64,000 nt of DNA, from the NCBI GenBank assembly GCA_017893485.1, contig CM030366.1, positions 199,359,835 through 199,423,834 on the forward strand. The letters are read 5' to 3'. Numbering within the stretch: position 1 is the first letter of the stretch; each line of letters begins with the position of its first letter. Made by a program: the position numbers and the translations under genes. This document shows, piece after piece, positions 62,997 to 64,000 of the stretch. The notes under the pieces were generated by a model. The model saw nothing but the letters and a program-made list of their open reading frames with translations, did no database searches and was not told where the DNA came from. Source of the stretch: Hemerocallis citrina. Taxonomy: Eukaryota; Streptophyta; Magnoliopsida; Asparagales; Asphodelaceae.

Positions 62997-63422
62997 TTCC
63001 CTATCCTCATATATATAAGTATATATAAACTAAAGGAAGGTCTTCAAGAGAGGTCGAAGCTCTCCCTAAAAGGGGAGAGCATGTCATAATAGGGCCATCC
63101 TATGAATGAACGATCTGGACCGTTCATCTTAACATAGTCTCATCATGTGAGATCAAATCATTTGAACCTTGTTTGCACTTGCATCATATCATTATAAAAA
63201 ATAAAGATATTTCATCAGTATAATTTCGCAATGCTTTATTTGCAAGGGCAAATGAATTTTACAAGACTCGATTATGCATTCTTAGGCATTCTTAGACTAG
63301 TTTAAGTATTACTAACAAAAATGAATGGTTTGGATCGGCCATAGGATGTCTCTATGATGAAGGAGAGCCCCTTACCGGGAGCTCTGACCACCTTGAAGAT
63401 TTTCCTATATGAGAAAAGGGAG
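62997..63422. other. No feature seen
   Basis: AT-rich spacer between the two MITE copies. It contains GAGAGCATG-type words but no terminus or frame. Confidence 0.25.
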
Positions 63423-63791
63423 CCTCATACTTGTAGGAGGTGATTTCCTCCTATAATGTATTTATAAAAACTTGTTGGACTTCCCTATCGACGATCCACA
63501 CCGTTCGCTTTGATATTTATGTCGTAATAAGTATGCCTATAAAATTTCAAGTGGTTTGAAAATCATTTGTCCATGTTTTATATTGTCGCAAAATGAACAA
63601 CTTTATAATAATACAACGAATTGGCATCATGCAATGCATGGGAAAGAAACCTCCAAACTACTTGATTTTTTGTATATATGCATTATATGACACTATAGAT
63701 TTAATGAACTGTATGGATCATCCATATAAAGAAACCACCATACGAGTACAACTACTATATATGAGGAAGTTTTCCTCCTACAAATATGAGG
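63423..63791. mobile_element. MITE copy B, intact
   Basis: 369 bp with inverted ends CCTCATACTTGTAGGAGGTG and CCTCATATTTGTAGGAGGAA (from the right). It serves as the empty site for the insertion at 61205, because the sequence corresponding to the junction is continuous (ATCGACGATCCACACCG). Confidence 0.75.
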
Positions 63792-63841
63792 CCAACGCCG
63801 GTCTAAGGCAAAATAATCACACACAAAACCAGTACGGATCG

Positions 63842-63908
63842 GAGCTGTTGGATCTAAATCCAACAGCTCAGATTGTCGTTCGCAACGGGTCTGACAGACC
63901 CGTTTGCA
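63842..63908. repeat. Two perfect hairpins side by side
   Basis: GAGCTGTTGGAT pairs with ATCCAACAGCTC (63842-63853 and 63858-63869, 4-nt loop). AACGGGTCTG pairs with CAGACCCGTT around a single base (about 63884-63904). They lie just outside MITE copy B; the role is unknown. Confidence 0.7.
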
Positions 63909-64000
63909 ATGGAAGAAGCCTAATATATATATCCTCATATATACATATATAGAATAATGTTCCGTTGTGCACTAGGCCTCCATGTGCACTCGGCCACCCA

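Overview
The window is nuclear DNA of a flowering plant. The evidence is plant-type LTR retrotransposons (Tat-lineage Ty3/gypsy and Ty1/copia primed by initiator tRNA-Met), a plant L1 LINE, Mutator-, PIF/Harbinger- and hAT-like DNA elements, and one spliced host gene. Species and family cannot be read from the sequence. Roughly 85% or more is transposable-element sequence, much of it nested, and most boundaries are fixed here by target-site duplications (TSDs) that I located by eye.

Layout. 1-489: end of a long LTR. 841-14733: a complete Tat-type gypsy element (TSD AGTAG) with broken gag-pol, two tandem-repeat arrays and, between them, a spliced gene on the opposite strand. About 14968-18009: decayed hAT/BED transposase on the minus strand. 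18727-23490: very young copia element (Tork/Tnt1-like, TSD ACTAG) with an intact polyprotein and LTRs differing by one base. 24129-25898: Harbinger-like non-autonomous element carrying an exon-like fragment. 26079-38246: full-length but dead L1 LINE on the minus strand (15-bp TSD). It is split by a second copia element (29413-35245, TSD CTATC, long intact ORF), whose LTR is split in turn by a TRIM element (34092-34875, TSD AAGAA). 38917-39793: Mutator-like MITE made of hairpins. 40105-41877: probable retroposed unit holding an intronless SUMO-conjugating-enzyme (SCE1/UBC9) pseudogene. 42399-43212: Tourist-like MITE. 43490-53793: old copia remnant lacking most of pol, invaded by two solo LTRs (44543-48858, TSD CACCT; 49480-52536, TSD GTAGT), the second carrying a foldback Mutator-like element and a 55-base poly-C tract. 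54870-57998: last three exons (minus strand) of a host gene that resembles SENSITIVE TO UV 2, the plant ATRIP-like checkpoint protein. 58145-63791: MITEs, local duplications and a 1.5-kb hAT-like insertion.

The most unusual pattern is that five unrelated element families carry repeated short inverted repeats whose two arms change together (compensatory substitutions): the two arrays of the Tat element, the Mutator MITE at 38917, the array in the solo LTR at 46381, the foldback element at 50622, and the Tourist-like MITE at 59489. In the Tat element the same bulged hairpin occurs in both arrays and flanks the antisense gene, which suggests a selected RNA or DNA structure rather than plain satellite drift.
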